Assembly: GCA_030615555.1 (NCBI GenBank)
Contig: JAUWZB010000038.1
Coordinates: forward strand, 1-7,550
Origin: Dehalococcoidales bacterium
Lineage (GTDB): Bacteria; Chloroflexota; Dehalococcoidia; E44-bin15
Length of the DNA: 7,550 nt
Reading direction: 5' to 3'
The translations under genes were made by a program, and so were the position numbers. Below are positions 5,865 to 7,550 of the stretch, piece after piece; position 1 is the first letter of the stretch; each line of letters begins with the position of its first letter. A model generated the notes under the pieces. That model saw only the letters and a program-made list of their open reading frames with translations. It ran no database searches and was not told where the DNA came from.

Positions 5865-6077
5865 ATGCTTGAAAGCAGGAAGACAGCAGTCGCCCTTGTG
5901 GAAGAGGAGCTGGTGGAGCTTCAGAGAATCATCATCGACCGCGATGAGAAAGAAGCCCTCAAGTTTTTGAAGAGATCGGTCTATGATAAGGTCCTCCGCT
6001 CCCAAAAAGGGAGGTTGAAGTCCCATCTGGACACCGGTGGCGAGAGCCCGGTGGAGAGATTCAAGAAAGGCAGGTGA
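5865..6077 (+). CDS. Unrecognised 70-residue charged protein
   Basis: I do not recognise a family with confidence. The product is a soluble, highly charged 70-residue protein without cysteines. The first 50 residues are likely helical (VALVEEELVELQRIIIDRDE, 8-27, then KEALKFLKRSVYDKVLRSQ). The end is Gly/Ser-containing and basic (GGESPVERFKKGR, 58-70). No membrane segment or signal peptide is present. GAGGTG ahead of the ATG serves as ribosome site. Its stop codon overlaps the GTG start of the ferredoxin-like gene (GTGA). The two are therefore probably translated together and may act together, for example with this protein as a small partner of the ferredoxin. That role is inferred from position only. 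Confidence 0.7.
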   Translation: MLESRKTAVALVEEELVELQRIIIDRDEKEALKFLKRSVYDKVLRSQKGRLKSHLDTGGESPVERFKKGR

Positions 6078-6424
6078 GCATCGTGCCTGACCCAAAATTT
6101 GACTTCTGGCATGGGGTGGATAGAATGGAGATCGAGTGGTCTCCTACTATTGACGAGGGGAAGTGCAAAGGTTCTGGTATTTGTGTCACCTCGTGCGGTC
6201 GCGGGGTCTTTCGCTATGACTATAAGCGTCGAAAGGTGAAAGTGGTTTATCCTTACAACTGCATGGTGGGTTGCCAGACCTGCAGCAGCCTTTGCCCTGA
6301 AGGAGCCATCTCCTTTCCAGGAGGGAGGGAAAAGGTACAGCAGATTGTGGCACAGCGGGATATCTTATCCAGGGTGAAAGAGGAGCTGGAAGTAAGAAGA
6401 GAAGCCCTCGACTTCAAGGAGTGA
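6074..6424 (+). CDS. Two-cluster ferredoxin-like protein with one Cys ligand replaced by Ser
   Basis: This is a 116-residue soluble iron-sulfur electron carrier. The first cluster motif is C31-x2-S34-x2-C37-x3-C41, where residue 34 would normally be cysteine. The second is C63-x3-C67-x2-C70-x3-C74-P, in YNCMVGCQTCSSLCPEGAI (61-79). The residues after about 85 form a charged, probably coiled helix. GTG 6074 overlaps the previous stop in a GTGA arrangement. GTG 6083 has a better placed ribosome site (AGGTGA, 5 nt away) and is a serious alternative, three residues shorter. The Ser could leave a 3Fe cluster, as in ferredoxins lacking the second ligand, or give Ser ligation. In this operon the protein probably passes electrons to a neighbour such as the MauE/DoxX-like membrane protein or the thioredoxin-like protein. 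The partner is unknown. Confidence 0.85.
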   Translation: MSIVPDPKFDFWHGVDRMEIEWSPTIDEGKCKGSGICVTSCGRGVFRYDYKRRKVKVVYPYNCMVGCQTCSSLCPEGAISFPGGREKVQQIVAQRDILSRVKEELEVRREALDFKE

Positions 6425-6949
6425 ATGAAGTTGGATGCCCTCAGTATCAAAGCTAAACGGGTGGGGCAAGTCCTGAGTCATCGCTATCTGACACTGGGCA
6501 CTCGAATCGCCCTGGGAGGGGTGTTTATCTTCGCCGGCGCGGCTAAGCTGGGCTACGTCGACACTCTAATATGGGAGATCAACCAGTACCACATCCTGCC
6601 TCACAGCCTGGCAACTATCTACGGTCACGTTTTGCCCCCTCTGGAGATCGCCCTGGGGTTTCTTCTGGTCGTGGGGCTATTCCTCAGGAGCAGCGCCTCG
6701 GTCAGCGGATTGGTAGTGCTGAGCTTCATCATCGCCAAGATCACCGCGCTCGCCAGGGGACTGGGTATCAGTATCTGCCCGTGCTTCGGCCCGGCGGTCC
6801 CCCTGCTTGTGGTGCACAGTCTGGCGATTGATTTCGTGCTCTTGGCCCTGGCGTTTCAGATCCTGTTCCACCGGGGGGAATTTCTGTCCCTGGGACCCTG
6901 GCTATCCAGTAAAGCGGAGGCTGAAGAAGAATCTGGAGAAGGTAGCTAG
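6425..6949 (+). CDS. MauE/DoxX-like four-helix membrane protein
   Basis: This inner-membrane protein of 174 residues has four predicted helices (about 24-41, 66-86, 93-113 and 128-148), in the manner of the DoxX/MauE superfamily. GGVFIFAGAAKLGYVD (31-46) and LPPLEIALGFLLVVGLFLR (70-88) are typical DoxX-type segments. CPCFGP (118-123), between helices 3 and 4, matches the Cys-x-Cys-Phe-Gly seen in MauE-type proteins, which are linked to disulfide formation or membrane redox chemistry. Its C-terminus is acidic and soluble. The ATG follows the ferredoxin stop without a gap (TGAATG), with AAGGAG (6416-6421) slightly close. This indicates tight coupling. It most likely exchanges electrons between the ferredoxin or thioredoxin-like protein and the membrane; the substrate is unknown. 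Only two nucleotides separate it from acr3. Confidence 0.8.
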   Translation: MKLDALSIKAKRVGQVLSHRYLTLGTRIALGGVFIFAGAAKLGYVDTLIWEINQYHILPHSLATIYGHVLPPLEIALGFLLVVGLFLRSSASVSGLVVLSFIIAKITALARGLGISICPCFGPAVPLLVVHSLAIDFVLLALAFQILFHRGEFLSLGPWLSSKAEAEEESGEGS

Positions 6950-6951
6950 CC

Positions 6952-7550
6952 ATGGCCGAAAAGGAGAGAAGGCTAGGTATCTGGGAGAAGTATCTTACCC
7001 TATGGGTGGCCCTGTGCATTATAGTTGGAACGGGTCTGGGCAGGCTTTTCCCGCAGATTTCCGATTTCCTGGCCAGGCTTGAGGTAGCTCACATCTCCAT
7101 TCCCATCGCCATCTGCCTCTTTGCCATGATCTACCCCATAATGGTGCAGATAAGCTGGGAGGAAATAAAAGGGGCGGTTCGCTCACCCAAGCCCATAGCG
7201 CTCACCCTGTTCGCTAACTGGGCGGTTAAGCCCTTCACCATGGCCCTGTTTGCCTGGCTTTTCCTCGGCGTTATCTTCGCAAATTTCCTGACGCCGGAGC
7301 AGATCCAGGAGTATCGGGCGGGCTTAATCCTCCTGGGGGTGGCTCCATGTACCGCCATGGTTTTAATGTGGAGCTATCTGGCGCGGGGCAACATGGGGCA
7401 CACCCTGGTAATGACGGCGATAAACTCGCTGGCGATGGTGGTCCTTTATGCGCCGCTGGCGATGTTTCTGCTGGGGCTCTCGGGGATAACGGTGCCCTGG
7501 GAGACGATAGCGCTATCCGTAGCCATATACATCGCCACACCGCTGGTTGC
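6952..7550 (+). CDS. acr3: Acr3 arsenite efflux permease (C-terminus cut by window edge)
   Basis: This is an arsenite/proton antiporter of the inner membrane in the ACR3 (BASS superfamily) class. The first 199 residues of a usual 340-380 are present. Short cytosolic WEKYLTLWVALCIIVG (11-26) is the standard start. PIAICLFAMIYPIMVQISWE follows, then KPIALTLFANWAVKPFTMAL. LILLGVAPCTAMVLMWSYLA is the diagnostic segment and carries C133, the helix-4 cysteine essential for transport in studied Acr3 proteins. ARGN follows, where many homologues have AKGD. The ATG comes two nucleotides after the MauE/DoxX-like stop. The ribosome site is weak (GGAGAAGG at 6935-6942), so it is probably coupled to translation of the preceding gene. 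It anchors the operon to arsenic export. Sb(III) may also be handled. Confidence 0.93.
   Translation, partial: MAEKERRLGIWEKYLTLWVALCIIVGTGLGRLFPQISDFLARLEVAHISIPIAICLFAMIYPIMVQISWEEIKGAVRSPKPIALTLFANWAVKPFTMALFAWLFLGVIFANFLTPEQIQEYRAGLILLGVAPCTAMVLMWSYLARGNMGHTLVMTAINSLAMVVLYAPLAMFLLGLSGITVPWETIALSVAIYIATPLV

Overview
The window looks like chromosomal DNA of a bacterium, moderately GC-rich by eye, with good Shine-Dalgarno sites, sigma70-type promoters and tightly packed genes. The gene mix (PilT, RimI with an insertion, DUF1284, a DUF2330-like secreted protein and an arsenic operon with ferredoxin and MauE/DoxX genes) suggests an anaerobe. My guess is Chloroflexota (Dehalococcoidia-like) or another deep anaerobic lineage. 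There is no rRNA or marker gene to settle this, so the taxonomy is a weak inference. I see no tRNA, rRNA, CRISPR array, insertion sequence, integrase or origin.

Left part (1-1840, minus strand): a type IV pilus retraction ATPase (pilT, cut by the left window edge) has its own promoter containing a small palindrome. Upstream of it on the same strand is a RimI-type N-acetyltransferase with a TTG start.

Middle (1956-3865, plus strand): a large secreted protein of unknown function is followed 14 nt later by a small cysteine-rich DUF1284 protein. These two probably form an operon.

Right part (3872-7550, plus strand): this is the most interesting region. An ArsR-family repressor gene has a consensus promoter (TTGACA, 18 bp, TATAAT). 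A 20-bp dyad (ATATGC-N8-GCATAT) lies over its predicted transcription start. A second, near-identical dyad lies exactly 420 bp downstream, ahead of an ArsP/DUF318-type permease. The permease is followed by a small CxxC thioredoxin-like protein, a short disrupted or frameshifted reading frame, an unrecognised 70-aa protein, a ferredoxin-like protein lacking one usual cluster cysteine, a MauE/DoxX-like membrane protein with a CPC motif, and the first 199 residues of an Acr3 arsenite efflux permease running off the right edge.

The regulator, two unrelated permeases and Acr3 point to arsenic (inorganic and perhaps organic) sensing and export. The thioredoxin-like, ferredoxin and MauE/DoxX-like proteins would add a thiol and electron-transfer module at the membrane. 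No ArsC-type arsenate reductase, ArsM methylase, ArsI lyase or ArsA ATPase is seen in the window, so an arsenic-linked redox role for the accessory genes is a hypothesis and not an identification.
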